Notes: generated from the sequence alone by a model not told the origin. Shown: positions 45,698 through 55,643, counted from the first letter of the stretch. The stretch: 64,000 nucleotides of DNA from Phycisphaerales bacterium UBA2421 (GCA_002343075.1 DDRH01000056.1:1-64000); one strand, 5' to 3'. Numbers and translations: made by a program.

Positions 45698-46828
45698 TTA
45701 TAGCGGATCGCGCGGCAACGCGGCAATGCGCGGACTGAGCAAGGTCGGATCGGGCAGCCCGACACGAATGCGGTGCGAAAACAGGTGGTCTGGCGCCGCA
45801 TCATTGGCGGCGGAGTTGATGCGACACATTCTTCGCAGGTCTTCGTATGGCAACGATCGATCGATCGACCCTGCATCGTAAGCCAGGCGCGCGGAGTAGC
45901 CGTTGAGGACGAGGCCGAGGTGCCACGGGCTAATGGTGGACTTCGCGTCATCATTGATGTCATAGATAAGATTCCTCGAGTAGTGACTGGTCAGCGGATT
46001 GTAAAACTCCGGCGACTCGGCCAGTGCGTTGGCGTGGTTGAGGTAGCCCAACAAAACCTGCCGCGCCCGCTCCGGCGGGGCTAGCAGGCGGAACATGTAG
46101 ACATCTTCCCCACGAAAGTTGGTCCGCTGCCGGATGAGGTCACGCTCGTCGCCGAAGACGTAGACAAGCTCATACTGCCGGAAGAAGCCCTGCGCCGCGG
46201 AAAACACCTCGCCTTGCTCTCTGCGTGTCTCGGTGCTGGCGGCGAGGTATCGGCCATCTTCAAAGCCGAATGAAACGATAACATGCGCGATGGCATCGGA
46301 ACCCCGGTGGCTCAGCACATAATCAACCGTTTTGAGCTTGGAGACATCGTAAGTGCGCGTTTCCCAGCGAGGTGTGAACGTTGCGGCGCTGTGGTAGTCA
46401 AAATTGCGGACGTTGCGGATGGTGATGACGTCACCGTCAATCGATGCGGTGGGTGTCTGCGCAACGTCGGCGGTCCAGTTTCGATTTTGCAGCGGCGTGC
46501 GCGTGAGAAACCAGGAGAGAACCACCAGAAACATCACTCCAACAGCCCCAGCGGCCAGGCGCGACGAGCGAACCAGAATGGGAATGGTTACGCACACGCC
46601 CGCGAACAGAATCGCAGCAAAGGTGCGCGGTGGGTGGCCCGGAGGCAGATCGGTGAAAAACACCGCCGCGGTCGACCAGGTGGCTGCCATCACCGCGCCC
46701 AGCACGAGCGCCGCCTTGCCGGCGCGCCGGAGCGCGCGAACAACTCCATGCCGGACACCGGTCGGAACTTGGCCGACGCCCGGCAATTCGCGCATCTGAT
46801 CGGCGAAGACGGGGCGGATTTCAGTCAT
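45698..46828 (-). CDS. Lnb N-terminal/DUF4105-like membrane protein
   Basis: 376 residues. Three hydrophobic segments lie near residues 38-60, 68-85 and 90-110, so the rest is likely periplasmic. That part matches DUF4105: 'IRNVRNFDYHSAATFTPRWETRTYDVSKL', 'DAIAHVIVSFGFEDGRYLAASTETRREQGE' and 'GFFRQYELVYVFGDERDLI'. It contains His and acidic residues that could be catalytic, as in the lacto-N-biosidase-associated domain, but the activity is not known. It lies between topA (57 bases) and the PhnP-like gene (9 bases). Confidence 0.75.
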   Translation of the reverse strand: MTEIRPVFADQMRELPGVGQVPTGVRHGVVRALRRAGKAALVLGAVMAATWSTAAVFFTDLPPGHPPRTFAAILFAGVCVTIPILVRSSRLAAGAVGVMFLVVLSWFLTRTPLQNRNWTADVAQTPTASIDGDVITIRNVRNFDYHSAATFTPRWETRTYDVSKLKTVDYVLSHRGSDAIAHVIVSFGFEDGRYLAASTETRREQGEVFSAAQGFFRQYELVYVFGDERDLIRQRTNFRGEDVYMFRLLAPPERARQVLLGYLNHANALAESPEFYNPLTSHYSRNLIYDINDDAKSTISPWHLGLVLNGYSARLAYDAGSIDRSLPYEDLRRMCRINSAANDAAPDHLFSHRIRVGLPDPTLLSPRIAALPRDPL

Positions 46829-46885
46829 CGCAATACAAGATCGTATTCGGATGAAGACCGGTCAATTCAGAATCAGGTAGACGAT

Positions 46886-49603
46886 TTATGCTGCGTCATC
46901 CTGTTCAACCAATTCCACTGATTTGGCTGGCTTCTTCGCTGTCTTAGCTGATTCATCTTCATTCAGGCCAAGCTCTTCAATGAGTTTTGCGGGAACTTCT
47001 GCGGTGTTCTTGCATTTTGGATAGCCGCTACACCCCATAAACGGTCCGCGGCGACCTTTGCGGATGATCATCGGCTTCCCGCAGTCGTCGCAGTCGATAT
47101 CCGTGGTGATCGGATACTTCGGCCCTGCAACCGCAGCGGCGAGCGTCGGGTTGGCGCTGAGAATCTTCCCGATCATCTCTTCGCTGCGCGCGGCACCCTC
47201 TTTCAGCATCGGCACGAGCGCCTCAATCTGCTTCAGGTTATCGCCTTCGAGCTTCTTCATCATCTTGGTGCTGCGGCACTTTGGAAAGCTGCTGCAGCCC
47301 AGGAACGGGCCGCGCTTGCTGTCGCGCAAAAGCATCATGCTGCCACACTTCTCGCAAGCGATGGTTGTCTTGATCGGCGGGGGCTTCGGCGGAAGCGGCT
47401 TGCCATCTTTGTCGAGATTGATGATGGTTGAGCAACTCGGCTCCCCCTTCTCATTCTTCACCGAGTAGCCGGAACAGCCGAGAAATTCGCCGAAACGGCC
47501 ACGGCGCTTGATCATTTCCCGGTCACAATTGGGACATTTGAACTCGCTGACTTCGCGCAGACTCGGTTCGCCGTGAACATCCACCGGCTGGGTGTTGTTG
47601 CACTCGCGATCGCTACACGCAAGGAAAAACCCGTTCTTGCTGATGCGGTAGAGAAGTTTCTTTCCGCATTTCTGGCAATCAAACGGCGATTCCGCCCCAC
47701 CGGCGTGTTCGATCTGCTCAAGCGCGGCCTGCACGCCATCCTTAAGCGGGCCGTAAAAATCCTTCAGCAGTTTCACCCAGTCGTTGTTGTTTTCCTCGAT
47801 GTCGTCAAGTTTGGCCTCCATGTCGGCGGTGAAGCCGACATTGAGGATCTCGGGAAAGCCCTGCACGAGCTTGTCGGTCACCACCTTGCCCAGCAATGTC
47901 GCATGGAACCGGCGGTCGATCTGCACGACATACTGCCGGTCCTGAATCACACTGATGATGCTCGCGTAGGTGCTTGGCCGGCCGATGCCAAGGCGCTCCA
48001 TCTCCTTCACCAGGCTCGCCTCGGTAAACCTCGGCGGAGGCTGGGTGAAGTGCTGGGTCGGGTCAAGCTCGATGGGAAAGACGGGCGCGCCCTTCTTCAA
48101 GTCCGGCAGCAATTGGTCTTCGCTGCTGACACCGGCAATCTTCATGAATCCGTCAAAAACGAGCTTGCGTCCTGTCGCCTTGAAAACGCACTCTGCGTCC
48201 TTCATTCCTTCGTGGCTCTGTGCATTCGTGCTGATGAGTGCCGTCGTCTGATCAAACTCGGCATTGGGCATCTGGCAGGCGACAAATCGGTTGTAGATCA
48301 GTTGATAGAGCTTGCTTTCGTCGGGCGATAGTTTCGAGTGCGCATCCGAGGGCGTAAATGAAAGATCGGTGGGTCGAATCGCTTCATGCGCTTCCTGCGC
48401 GGCCTTGTTGCTGCTGCTGTAGAAATTGGGCTTTTCAGGCACATATCGGTCGCCAAACTCGGCCTTAATGAACCCGCGCACCATGTTGATCGCTTCGCCG
48501 GAAAGGTTGGTGCTATCGGTACGCATGTAGGTAATGCGACCCGATTCGTACAACGATTGTGCCGCACGCATTGTCCGCTGCGCGCCAAAGCTCATACGCG
48601 AGCTGGCGGCCTGCTGAAGTGTGCTGGTGATAAACGGCGCTGGCGGACGCGACTGCGTTCGCTTCTTCTCCACTTCGCGCACGGAATAGCCCGGAGGCGA
48701 GCCGAGGTGGCCAATCACGCGCACCAGTTTTCGGGGCTTTCGCTTTGCATCGGCCTCTTCGGTGACCTCTTCGTTGTCAACGATCAGCCCGATCGACCTG
48801 GCGACGCGCAGCGCTTCGTCGTGGCCGATGTTCTCGAACTTCTTTCCGCCAACCTCCACAAGCTCGGCGGTGAAGGCGTCGTTGTCGGCAAGCCACTTGT
48901 CCTTGTCGGCCTTGGTGCGGGGTCCGTTGCCGGTGTTATCAAGAAAATCCCGCCACTCGGCAGCCAGTTTCTTCGCCGGATCGGCACCTTCGACGGTGAA
49001 GACTGCGCCGATTTTCCAATATTCTTCGGGAATAAACGCTTCGATTTCCCGTTCGCGTTCGACGACCAGCCGCACCGCAACGCTCTGTACGCGGCCGGCA
49101 CTCAAGCCCTTTGCCACCTTGCGCCAAAGCAGCGGCGAGATCTCATAACCCACCACGCGATCGAGAATGCGCCGTGCCTGCTGCGCATTGACCCTGCCCA
49201 TGTTCAACGGGTGGGGTGTCTCGAATGCCCGCTTGATTTCAGCCTTGGTAATTGCATTAAAAATGACGCGTTTTACACGGTCGTCGGTGATTCCAAGCGC
49301 TTCTTTGAGATGCCAGGCGATGGCCTCTCCTTCGCGGTCCAAGTCGGTTGCGAGATAGACATCGGTGGCTGCTTTGGCGAGTTTCTTCAGCTCGGTGACG
49401 ATCTTCCCCTTGCCTCGTTCTTCGATGACGACATATTCCGGCTTGAATGTCTTAAGATCGACGCCCATGCCTTTGCTGGGAAGATCGCGGATATGGCCCA
49501 TGCTGGCCTTCACTACATAGTCGTCGCCGAGGTATTTATTGATGGTCTTCGCCTTTGCGGGCGATTCGACGATGACCAGGTGTTTTCCGGTTCGCTTAGC
49601 CAT
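46886..49603 (-). CDS. topA: DNA topoisomerase I
   Basis: 905 residues. Type IA topoisomerase that relaxes negative supercoils. 'HLVIVESPAKAKTINKYLG' opens the TOPRIM domain, 'ATDLDREGEAIAWHL' holds its acidic motif, and the catalytic tyrosine is in 'GRITYMRTDST' (about residue 359). Four C-terminal zinc-ribbon modules follow ('CQKCGKK', 'CPNCDRE', 'CEKCGSM', 'CDDCGKP'), each with a second C-x4-5-C pair. This tail is longer than in many bacteria. A promoter-like pair and a leader hairpin lie upstream. Confidence 0.96.
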   Translation of the reverse strand: MAKRTGKHLVIVESPAKAKTINKYLGDDYVVKASMGHIRDLPSKGMGVDLKTFKPEYVVIEERGKGKIVTELKKLAKAATDVYLATDLDREGEAIAWHLKEALGITDDRVKRVIFNAITKAEIKRAFETPHPLNMGRVNAQQARRILDRVVGYEISPLLWRKVAKGLSAGRVQSVAVRLVVEREREIEAFIPEEYWKIGAVFTVEGADPAKKLAAEWRDFLDNTGNGPRTKADKDKWLADNDAFTAELVEVGGKKFENIGHDEALRVARSIGLIVDNEEVTEEADAKRKPRKLVRVIGHLGSPPGYSVREVEKKRTQSRPPAPFITSTLQQAASSRMSFGAQRTMRAAQSLYESGRITYMRTDSTNLSGEAINMVRGFIKAEFGDRYVPEKPNFYSSSNKAAQEAHEAIRPTDLSFTPSDAHSKLSPDESKLYQLIYNRFVACQMPNAEFDQTTALISTNAQSHEGMKDAECVFKATGRKLVFDGFMKIAGVSSEDQLLPDLKKGAPVFPIELDPTQHFTQPPPRFTEASLVKEMERLGIGRPSTYASIISVIQDRQYVVQIDRRFHATLLGKVVTDKLVQGFPEILNVGFTADMEAKLDDIEENNNDWVKLLKDFYGPLKDGVQAALEQIEHAGGAESPFDCQKCGKKLLYRISKNGFFLACSDRECNNTQPVDVHGEPSLREVSEFKCPNCDREMIKRRGRFGEFLGCSGYSVKNEKGEPSCSTIINLDKDGKPLPPKPPPIKTTIACEKCGSMMLLRDSKRGPFLGCSSFPKCRSTKMMKKLEGDNLKQIEALVPMLKEGAARSEEMIGKILSANPTLAAAVAGPKYPITTDIDCDDCGKPMIIRKGRRGPFMGCSGYPKCKNTAEVPAKLIEELGLNEDESAKTAKKPAKSVELVEQDDAA

Positions 49604-49638
49604 AGGTGTTGCCGTTCCCGTTGTCCGCGATGCACGCC

Positions 49639-49680
49639 GGTCTCATTGGCGCTGTCGTAAGTGGTTGCTGCAATGAGACC
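49639..49680 (-). promoter_or_regulatory. Leader hairpin upstream of topA
   Basis: Perfect 10-bp arms GGTCTCATTG (49639-49648) and CAATGAGACC (49671-49680), 22-base loop. On the topA strand it lies 36 bases before the ATG. Could regulate translation or bind a supercoiling-sensitive factor; function is inferred. Confidence 0.4.
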
Positions 49681-49746
49681 TATCGTCTGTGACGCAGCCG
49701 ACCTTGATAAATCTCCCGACCAACCAACCCAGCCCGCGGGGCGGGG

Positions 49747-49775
49747 AGTTTGGCTAGCGAAACAGGGCGTGTCAA
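49747..49775 (-). promoter_or_regulatory. Possible topA promoter
   Basis: Minus-strand TTGACA (49770-49775) and CAAACT (49747-49752) separated by 17 bases. The -35 is perfect; the -10 matches at 3 of 6 positions. Confidence 0.4.
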
Positions 49776-50005
49776 GGCAAAAGCCGATAACACGTCCTTT
49801 AGATTTCGCTATTCCCATAACGAATGTCGGTTGGTGCTTGTTCGCTTGCGGAGTCGCGTTCACCGCCGGCTGGACTGCCCCTGAATTGTATGTAAGTATC
49901 TGATTTCAATGATTTTATGCAATTGCAGAGATTTTTCTGGCCGTCGGTAGCTCCGCCGCACTCGAGGCCTGTAAATCGACCTCCGGACGGGCATAATGTC
50001 TCGCC

Positions 50006-50665
50006 ATGACTTCTCCCCGATTCGTGCCCCCGCCGGAGCGTTATCAGCCAAACCGCGCGCCCCTTGATATTTTGAGTGAGTTTCATCACATATTAAAACA
50101 ACGGCGAAGTGTGCGGATGTTCTCGGACCGCCCTGTTGACGCTTTGGTAATTGAAAAACTCGTCGAAGTGGCAATGACAGCACCAAGCGGGGCCAATAAG
50201 CAACCCTGGCGATTTGTATGCGTCCGAGACCCGTCGCTAAAGCGCGAAATCCGGCTCGGCGCGGAGACTGAGGAGCGCGAGTTTTACTCACGCCGGGCGT
50301 CGGCGGAGTGGCTGAGCGACCTTGCACCGCTTGGCACGGACTCGGACAAGGCATTTCTCGAGATCGCACCTTGGCTGATCGTGGTCTTCAAACTGGCAGC
50401 CGACGACAACGGCGGGCAGACATACTACACAAACGAGTCCGTCGGCATCGCAGTTGGTATGCTTCTCGCGGCGGCCCAGCATGCCGGCCTGGCCACGCTC
50501 ACGCACACTCCCAGCCCGATGAACTTCCTCCGTCAGATACTCAACCGCCCGGACAACGAGCGCCCGTTTCTGCTCATTCCGGTTGGATACCCTGCTGACG
50601 ATCTCGTCGTTCCAGAATTTGCACTGCAACGAAAGCCGATCGAGCAGGTGATGATTATCAAGTGA
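50006..50665 (+). CDS. Nitroreductase-family FMN oxidoreductase
   Basis: 219 residues. '[42 protein letters not shown]' is the standard FMN-binding opening of the nitroreductase fold, and '[23 protein letters not shown]' is the central helix. Overall length and the 'IPVGYPADD' ending agree with the family, which includes iodotyrosine-deiodinase-like and BluB-like enzymes. The substrate is unknown. It is a single gene with divergent topA. Confidence 0.87.
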   Translation: MTSPRFVPPPERYQPNRAPLDILSEFHHILKQRRSVRMFSDRPVDALVIEKLVEVAMTAPSGANKQPWRFVCVRDPSLKREIRLGAETEEREFYSRRASAEWLSDLAPLGTDSDKAFLEIAPWLIVVFKLAADDNGGQTYYTNESVGIAVGMLLAAAQHAGLATLTHTPSPMNFLRQILNRPDNERPFLLIPVGYPADDLVVPEFALQRKPIEQVMIIK

Positions 50666-50718
50666 CGATCAACGGACCCCGCTGGCGGATGCAAGCCGAA
50701 TGTTTCCCTGCGAAGCGC

Positions 50719-50747
50719 TTGACACGCATCACCAGCGAGTGTACTTT
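50719..50747 (+). promoter_or_regulatory. Promoter of the membrane protein/regulator operon
   Basis: TTGACA (50719-50724), 17 bases, TACTTT (50742-50747). The -10 hexamer overlaps the operator at 50743-50759, a layout that suits repression by the operon's own regulator. Confidence 0.6.
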
Positions 50748-50759
50748 ACATCGCAAAGT
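50743..50759. promoter_or_regulatory. Operator upstream of the membrane protein/regulator operon
   Basis: ACTTTACATCGCAAAGT: half-sites ACTTTA and CAAAGT with a 5-base spacer, one mismatch from a perfect inverted repeat. The same ACTTTG-N5-CAAAGT pattern recurs after the operon at 51824-51840. Confidence 0.6.
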
Positions 50760-50790
50760 TATTGAAGGCAGATCGTGACGGAGGCAGCGC

Positions 50791-51402
50791 ATGCTTTCAG
50801 CTTATCAGGCGATGGCACAGATTGGAGAGATTCGCCTTCACCTCACACGCTCGCTCTTGTTTCGCGGGTATCGGTCGAGCACGACGGCGCTGACGGGCGT
50901 GGTGGCGGTGGTGGCGGCGCTGGTGCAGTCGATGGTGGTGATCGATCCGGTGCGCTACTTGCAGAATTACCTGACGATCTGGTTCGCCGCTGCAGTTCTC
51001 TCACTTGCGCTGGTGTTTGCGAAGGTGCTCTTGGCTCATCGTGGCGATGAAAGCGCGCTCAATCGCGAGTTGAGCACAACCGCCCTGCTTCAACTCGCCC
51101 CGAGCATCGTTGCAGGATTGCTTGTGACGCTTGTAATCGCTCTGTTTCGCACCGGTGCCGCCGGCGCGTTGCCAGGGGTCTGGATGATTCTGATCAGCCT
51201 GGGGATCTTTGCGTCGCGCCAGAACCTGCCAAGGCTGGTCGTGCTGCCCGCGGGGTACTACATGCTCGCCGGGCTTTGGGCGCTCACGCTCAGCCCCGCC
51301 GAGGCCATGCGCCCGTGGGTGATGGGCAGCGTGTTCGGATTCGGCCAGTTTCTTGCCGCCGGCGTGCTCTATGTCACGCTGGAGAGGAAGAGGGCTTCAT
51401 GA
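50791..51402 (+). CDS. Multi-pass membrane protein of unknown function
   Basis: 203 residues with SD GGAGG at 50780-50784. Five or six hydrophobic helices (for example 'TALTGVVAVVAALVQSMVVI', 'IWFAAAVLSLALVFAKVL', 'APSIVAGLLVTLVIALF', 'LPGVWMILISLGIFA', 'MGSVFGFGQFLAAGVLYVTL'). I do not recognise the family. Its stop overlaps the start of the winged-helix gene by 4 bases (ATGA), so the two are translationally coupled and probably act together, perhaps as sensor or effector and regulator. Confidence 0.7.
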   Translation: MLSAYQAMAQIGEIRLHLTRSLLFRGYRSSTTALTGVVAVVAALVQSMVVIDPVRYLQNYLTIWFAAAVLSLALVFAKVLLAHRGDESALNRELSTTALLQLAPSIVAGLLVTLVIALFRTGAAGALPGVWMILISLGIFASRQNLPRLVVLPAGYYMLAGLWALTLSPAEAMRPWVMGSVFGFGQFLAAGVLYVTLERKRAS

Positions 51403-51797
51403 GTGACACGTCCGAACCCACTACAGGCACCACGGGGCGATTTGCATATGAAGGCCTTGCGCGCATTTTTCACGAGCGCGCCCGGCTCGGCATTCTCTCC
51501 TCGTTGCTCGGCCATCCGTCGGGCCTGCTTTTTAATGACTTAAAGCAGTTGGTTAACCTGACGGACGGCAACCTAAGCCGCAATATTCAGGCGCTTGAAG
51601 AAGCCAGGCTCATCGAAGTCTGGAAGGGCTTTAAGAACAATCGCCCGCAGACGCTTTGCCGACTGACCGACCAGGGCCGGGCGCGGTTCGTGGAATATCT
51701 CGAAGAGCTTGAGCGCGTGGTGAGCGACACAGCGGCCACGCGCGCGCCGATTGCCGGCGTGGGTCAGCATGGTTCCGGCGAAGTCTCGACTGGATAA
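51399..51797 (+). CDS. Winged-helix transcriptional regulator (MarR/ArsR-like)
   Basis: 132 residues from ATG 51399. 'ARIFHERARLGILSSLLGHPSGLLFNDLKQLVNLTDGNLSRNIQALEEARLIEVWKGF' is a clear winged helix: helix 1, DNA-recognition helix around 'TDGNLSRNIQAL', and the wing with basic residues (KGFKNNRPQT). The fold resembles the 'HTH_27'-type regulators. The ligand is not evident. It is translationally coupled to the membrane protein, and identical inverted repeats at both ends of the operon are its obvious candidate binding sites. Confidence 0.85.
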   Translation: MSDTSEPTTGTTGRFAYEGLARIFHERARLGILSSLLGHPSGLLFNDLKQLVNLTDGNLSRNIQALEEARLIEVWKGFKNNRPQTLCRLTDQGRARFVEYLEELERVVSDTAATRAPIAGVGQHGSGEVSTG

Positions 51798-51823
51798 CAT
51801 CGGCCACATTTTTTTGAGATAAT

Positions 51824-51852
51824 ACTTTGCATTACAAAGTACTTTGCACAAA
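51824..51852. promoter_or_regulatory. Operator cluster after the regulator gene
   Basis: ACTTTGCATTACAAAGT (51824-51840), a perfect ACTTTG-N5-CAAAGT repeat, followed at once by a third half-site ACTTTG (51841-51846). It matches the operator upstream of the operon and lies in the spacer before the acyl-CoA synthetase gene. Confidence 0.6.
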
Positions 51853-52024
51853 TTTTTGGCGGTATTTTGCCCGGCGGGGCGCGCCGGAGTCGTCGGCACA
51901 CCCGGGCGGCGTTCGCTCGGGGACGATTTCAAGATCGCACCCAGGCGCGCCCCGTCAGGCAGAATGACCGAACCCTCCTGATTCAAGCGGTGCAGCTTTC
52001 GACCCCCCCGCCACGCCACACGCG

Positions 52025-52053
52025 TTGCAACCCGTGTACGGCGCTCCTATACT
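52025..52053 (+). promoter_or_regulatory. Promoter of the acyl-CoA synthetase-GNAT gene
   Basis: TTGCAA (52025-52030), 17 bases, TATACT (52048-52053); the start codon is 29 bases further. A close sigma-70 match. Confidence 0.65.
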
Positions 52054-52082
52054 AAATTCAGACTGTTTAATCCGGATAACGA

Positions 52083-54818
52083 ATGCCCGACCTTCATCAA
52101 CGCCCCCCTCAACTGCCTCGCGGGACCCTTGCCCCCATTTTTTCCCCGCGGTCGGTCGCGGTTATTGGTGCTACGGAAAATCCCGGCAGCGTCGGCAGAA
52201 CGGTCTTTTGGAATCTCCTTTCAACTCCATCGGGCGCGACGATCTATCCCGTCAACCCCAAGCGACGAAATGTGCTGGGAGTGAAGTGCTACCCGAGCGT
52301 CGCCGACCTGCCCGAACCGATCGACCTTGCGGTCATCGTCACGCCGGCGCCTGCGGTGCCGACGCTTGTCGGCCAGTGTGCAGATGCCGGTGTCGGCGGA
52401 GTGGTTGTCATCAGCGCCGGGTTCAAGGAACTAGGCCCTGAAGGCGTGGAACTTGAGACGCAGATTTTGGCGCACGCACGCAGAGGCAGGATGCGCCTCA
52501 TCGGCCCCAACTGCCTCGGCGTGATGAACCCGGTCATCGGCCTCAATGCGACATTTGCCAAGGGAATTGCCAAGCCTGGCCGGGTGGCGTTCTTAAGCCA
52601 GTCCGGGGCGTTACTCACCGCCATTCTCGATCATAGCTTCAACGAACAGATCGGGTTCAGCGCCTTCGTGTCAACCGGGACGATGGTCGACGTCGGCTGG
52701 GGCGACCTCATTGACTATTTCGGCGACGATCCCAACACCTCGGCAATCCTTGTTTACATGGAATCAATCGGCGACGCCCGCGCCTTCCTCTCTGCTGCGC
52801 GCGAAGTAAGCCTGGCGAAGCCGATAATCTGCATCAAGGCCGGACGAAGTGAAGCGGCCGCGAAGGCGGCGACTTCACACACCGGCGCTTTGACAGGTTC
52901 CGATGAAGTGCTCGACGCGGCATTCCGGCGGACTGGCGTGCTGCGCGTCACCGAGATCGATGAACTTTTTGCCATGGCCGACGTGCTGGCAAAGCAACCG
53001 CGACCGGCCGGGCCACGGCTGACCATTGTTACCAATGCCGGAGGGCCGGGCGTCCTCGCAACCGACGCCCTGATCGCCGCAGGGGGTGAACTCGCCCCAA
53101 TCGATGCCGAGCGCATGGAACAGCTGAACTCATTTCTGCCGCCGCACTGGAGCCGAAACAACCCCATCGACATCCTCGGCGATGCCGGGGCCGATCGGTA
53201 TGGCAAGGCGCTAAAGGTCGTCGCAAACGACCCCAACTCCGACGGCCTGCTGGTGGTGCTCACCCCGCAAGACATGACCGATCCGCTGGAGATCGCCCGT
53301 CAACTTGTCGGATTTGCCAGCGTCGAAGGAAAACCGGTCCTGACCAGCTTCATGGGCGGCCCCACCGTCGGCCCGGCCGCAAGCGCGCTCAATCACGCAG
53401 GCATTCCGTCGTTCAAGTACCCCGATGCTGCGGCTCGCGCTTTCACTTATATGTGGAAGTATACATATAACCTCCGCGGGATTTACGAAACGCCTGCGTT
53501 GGTGCAGTCCGATCCCGATGCCGAGTTTGCCCGCCTGCACGCTCGCGACGAGACCGAACACCTGCTCAGGCAATGTCGAAGCGCCGGCAGGACCCTGTTG
53601 GATGAGGTGGAATCCAAACAGGTCCTGGAGCAGTATCAGATTCCCACCGTGCCGACTTTCGTCGCCGAGACGGTTGAGCAGGCGCAGCGGCTCGCCGGGC
53701 GATGCGGGTATCCGGTCGTCCTTAAACTGTTTAGCAGGACCATCACGCACAAAACCGACGTCGGCGGTGTGCGCCTCAACCTCATCGACGCCGACGCCGT
53801 CGCGCGTGCGTTCGAAGCGATTCGAGGGAGTGTTGCTGATGCGGTTGGGTCCACGCACTTTCAGGGAGTTACGGTTCAACCCATGGTCCGGCTGAAGGAC
53901 GCGTATGAGTTGATCATCGGTTCGAGTAACGATCCGCAATTCGGCCCGGTACTTCTGTTTGGTGCAGGCGGGCAGTTGGTAGAAGTGTTTAAGGATCGCG
54001 CCCTGGCGCTCCCGCCGATGAACGCCACGCTGGCACGGCGGATGATGGAACAAACCCGAATCTATCACGCGCTCAAGGGCGTCCGCGGCCGCCCGCCGTG
54101 TGATATTGCGGCGCTGGAACAGTTGCTGGTGAACTTCAGCCGGCTGGTGGCTGAACAGCCTTGGATCAAGGAGATCGATATCAACCCGCTGGTGATCAAT
54201 AGCGAGAGAATGATCGCATTAGACGCCCGTGTGGTGCTGCATGAGCCTGGTATGGACGACGGTGCCCTGCCGCGACCGGCCATTCGGCCGTATCCGACGC
54301 AGTACATTCAGCACGCCGCACTGAAAGACGGCACACCGATCACCTTGCGGCCCATTCGCCCGGAGGATGAACCGCTGCTGGTGCGATTTCATGAAGGCCT
54401 GTCGGATCGAACAGTCAGGCTGCGCTATTTTCACCCCATCAAGTTCAGCCATCGAGTGTCACACGAGCGGCTTAGCAGGGTTTGCTTCAATGATTACGAC
54501 CGAGAGTTGGCCATTGTCGCCGAAACTCACACCGCCGGGCAGCGGGAGATCATTGGCATTGGCCGCCTGAGCCGGGGCACTTCGCGGACTGACGCCGAGT
54601 GGGCCCTGTTGGTCAGCGATTCGTGGCAGGGCCGCGGGTTGGGGACGCATTTGCTGCGGAATATCGTTGAAATCGCCAAGCAGGAGCGAATCGGGCGTCT
54701 CTTTGCCGAGATTTTGCCTGATAATCTGGAAATGCAGCACATCAGCGAACGCCTCGGTTTCACCCTCAGCCGCCGACTCGAGGACGGCGACCTGTTCGCC
54801 GAGCTAAAGCTGCCGTAG
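52083..54818 (+). CDS. ADP-forming acyl-CoA synthetase fused to a GNAT acetyltransferase
   Basis: 911 residues. The N-terminus (about 15-140) is a CoA-binding domain ('[20 protein letters not shown]'), followed by succinyl-CoA-ligase-like domains ('[15 protein letters not shown]', '[13 protein letters not shown]') and an ATP-grasp domain (about 490-700; '[23 protein letters not shown]'). The C-terminal 150 residues are a GNAT domain with the CoA loop '[18 protein letters not shown]'. The fusion is the Pat-type arrangement that acetylates proteins such as acetyl-CoA synthetase. The GNAT may therefore regulate metabolism. It is transcribed from its own promoter near a regulator operator. Confidence 0.85.
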   Translation: MPDLHQRPPQLPRGTLAPIFSPRSVAVIGATENPGSVGRTVFWNLLSTPSGATIYPVNPKRRNVLGVKCYPSVADLPEPIDLAVIVTPAPAVPTLVGQCADAGVGGVVVISAGFKELGPEGVELETQILAHARRGRMRLIGPNCLGVMNPVIGLNATFAKGIAKPGRVAFLSQSGALLTAILDHSFNEQIGFSAFVSTGTMVDVGWGDLIDYFGDDPNTSAILVYMESIGDARAFLSAAREVSLAKPIICIKAGRSEAAAKAATSHTGALTGSDEVLDAAFRRTGVLRVTEIDELFAMADVLAKQPRPAGPRLTIVTNAGGPGVLATDALIAAGGELAPIDAERMEQLNSFLPPHWSRNNPIDILGDAGADRYGKALKVVANDPNSDGLLVVLTPQDMTDPLEIARQLVGFASVEGKPVLTSFMGGPTVGPAASALNHAGIPSFKYPDAAARAFTYMWKYTYNLRGIYETPALVQSDPDAEFARLHARDETEHLLRQCRSAGRTLLDEVESKQVLEQYQIPTVPTFVAETVEQAQRLAGRCGYPVVLKLFSRTITHKTDVGGVRLNLIDADAVARAFEAIRGSVADAVGSTHFQGVTVQPMVRLKDAYELIIGSSNDPQFGPVLLFGAGGQLVEVFKDRALALPPMNATLARRMMEQTRIYHALKGVRGRPPCDIAALEQLLVNFSRLVAEQPWIKEIDINPLVINSERMIALDARVVLHEPGMDDGALPRPAIRPYPTQYIQHAALKDGTPITLRPIRPEDEPLLVRFHEGLSDRTVRLRYFHPIKFSHRVSHERLSRVCFNDYDRELAIVAETHTAGQREIIGIGRLSRGTSRTDAEWALLVSDSWQGRGLGTHLLRNIVEIAKQERIGRLFAEILPDNLEMQHISERLGFTLSRRLEDGDLFAELKLP

Positions 54819-55074
54819 CGGCCATAGCGGCGGGTGAATTGTCCTCGGCGACGCGGTATTCGGGCTAGCCCGCCCGGCGTAATCGTCAGCATCGCCCCTG
54901 CCATCACCTTTTTCTCGGTTATCGCCCCTGCAACGGCGACGAATTCCATTTCCCCGCCCGCGGAGCGTATTCGACATTCAATCACGACCGCGTTGCTCAT
55001 ATCCACGCGGCAAACGGGCATTTTTGTTGAGTGAATGAGTGTTAAGGGTTAACTTACCCAGAAAGGAACCTGTC

Positions 55075-55635
55075 GTGGGCGTTACTGCGTCATACGTCGG
55101 GACGATTTATCCATCAATGCGGGCGTCTTACGAGGGCAGTTGGATGGCACCTCAGAACACGCTGCCGGCGATGCCCGAAATCGGGCATCCGGAAGCCTAT
55201 TACGCCAAGCGGGTTCACATGGCCGACGAAGCCGGCGATGTGCATGCTCACGAAGCGTTTAAGGTCGGGCAATATGTCACGCTCGCGATGGATCCGCATC
55301 TCACCTGGGATGAGAAGCTCAAGTACTTTCGTCATGCATTAAAGCGGCACTGCCAACCCCCGCCGTTTCCGGATGATGATGTCTGGATGTTCTATCGCAA
55401 TCTTTCCGACTTGGTGCGCCGGCACTGCGGCTACGAGGCGCTGCGCCTCGCAAGCACGGAAGACGATTTATACGCCGCCCGTCTCAGCATGGGGCAGGAG
55501 CGCGACAAGATCGAAGACGATGCCGAGGCGTTTTTCGGCAAGCTGCTGACCAATACGCTCGGCGATACCTGCCCGACTTGGTTTAGCGAAGAAGATTACG
55601 CGCAGATCAAGATGATCCGCGATCAGTGGATCTAA
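55075..55635 (+). CDS. Protein of unknown function
   Basis: 186 residues from GTG 55075, where AAAGGA (55062-55067) is 7 bases upstream; a TTG/ATG further 5' lacks a site. Rich in acidic and aromatic residues ('PFPDDDVWMFYRNLSDLVRRHCGYEALRLAS', 'GDTCPTWFSEEDYAQIKMIRDQW'). No membrane segment or signal peptide. I do not recognise a domain. It converges on gluconokinase across a hairpin that terminates both. Confidence 0.65.
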   Translation: MGVTASYVGTIYPSMRASYEGSWMAPQNTLPAMPEIGHPEAYYAKRVHMADEAGDVHAHEAFKVGQYVTLAMDPHLTWDEKLKYFRHALKRHCQPPPFPDDDVWMFYRNLSDLVRRHCGYEALRLASTEDDLYAARLSMGQERDKIEDDAEAFFGKLLTNTLGDTCPTWFSEEDYAQIKMIRDQWI

Positions 55636-55643
55636 GGCTGATT

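Larger units (their letters stand above)
49604..50005. other. Divergent promoter region of topA and the nitroreductase
   Basis: 402 bases with no gene. Contains the topA leader inverted repeat (49639-49680), a sigma-70-like pair for topA (49747-49775 on the minus strand), a palindrome TGCAATTGCA (49918-49927) and an AT-rich stretch near 49880-49940 that would suit the nitroreductase promoter. Confidence 0.5.

Noticed and set aside
54527..55021. 164-residue minus-strand frame after the acyl-CoA synthetase gene
   Set aside because: Mostly antisense to the GNAT domain; the first 65 residues fall in the spacer but show no SD or family motif.
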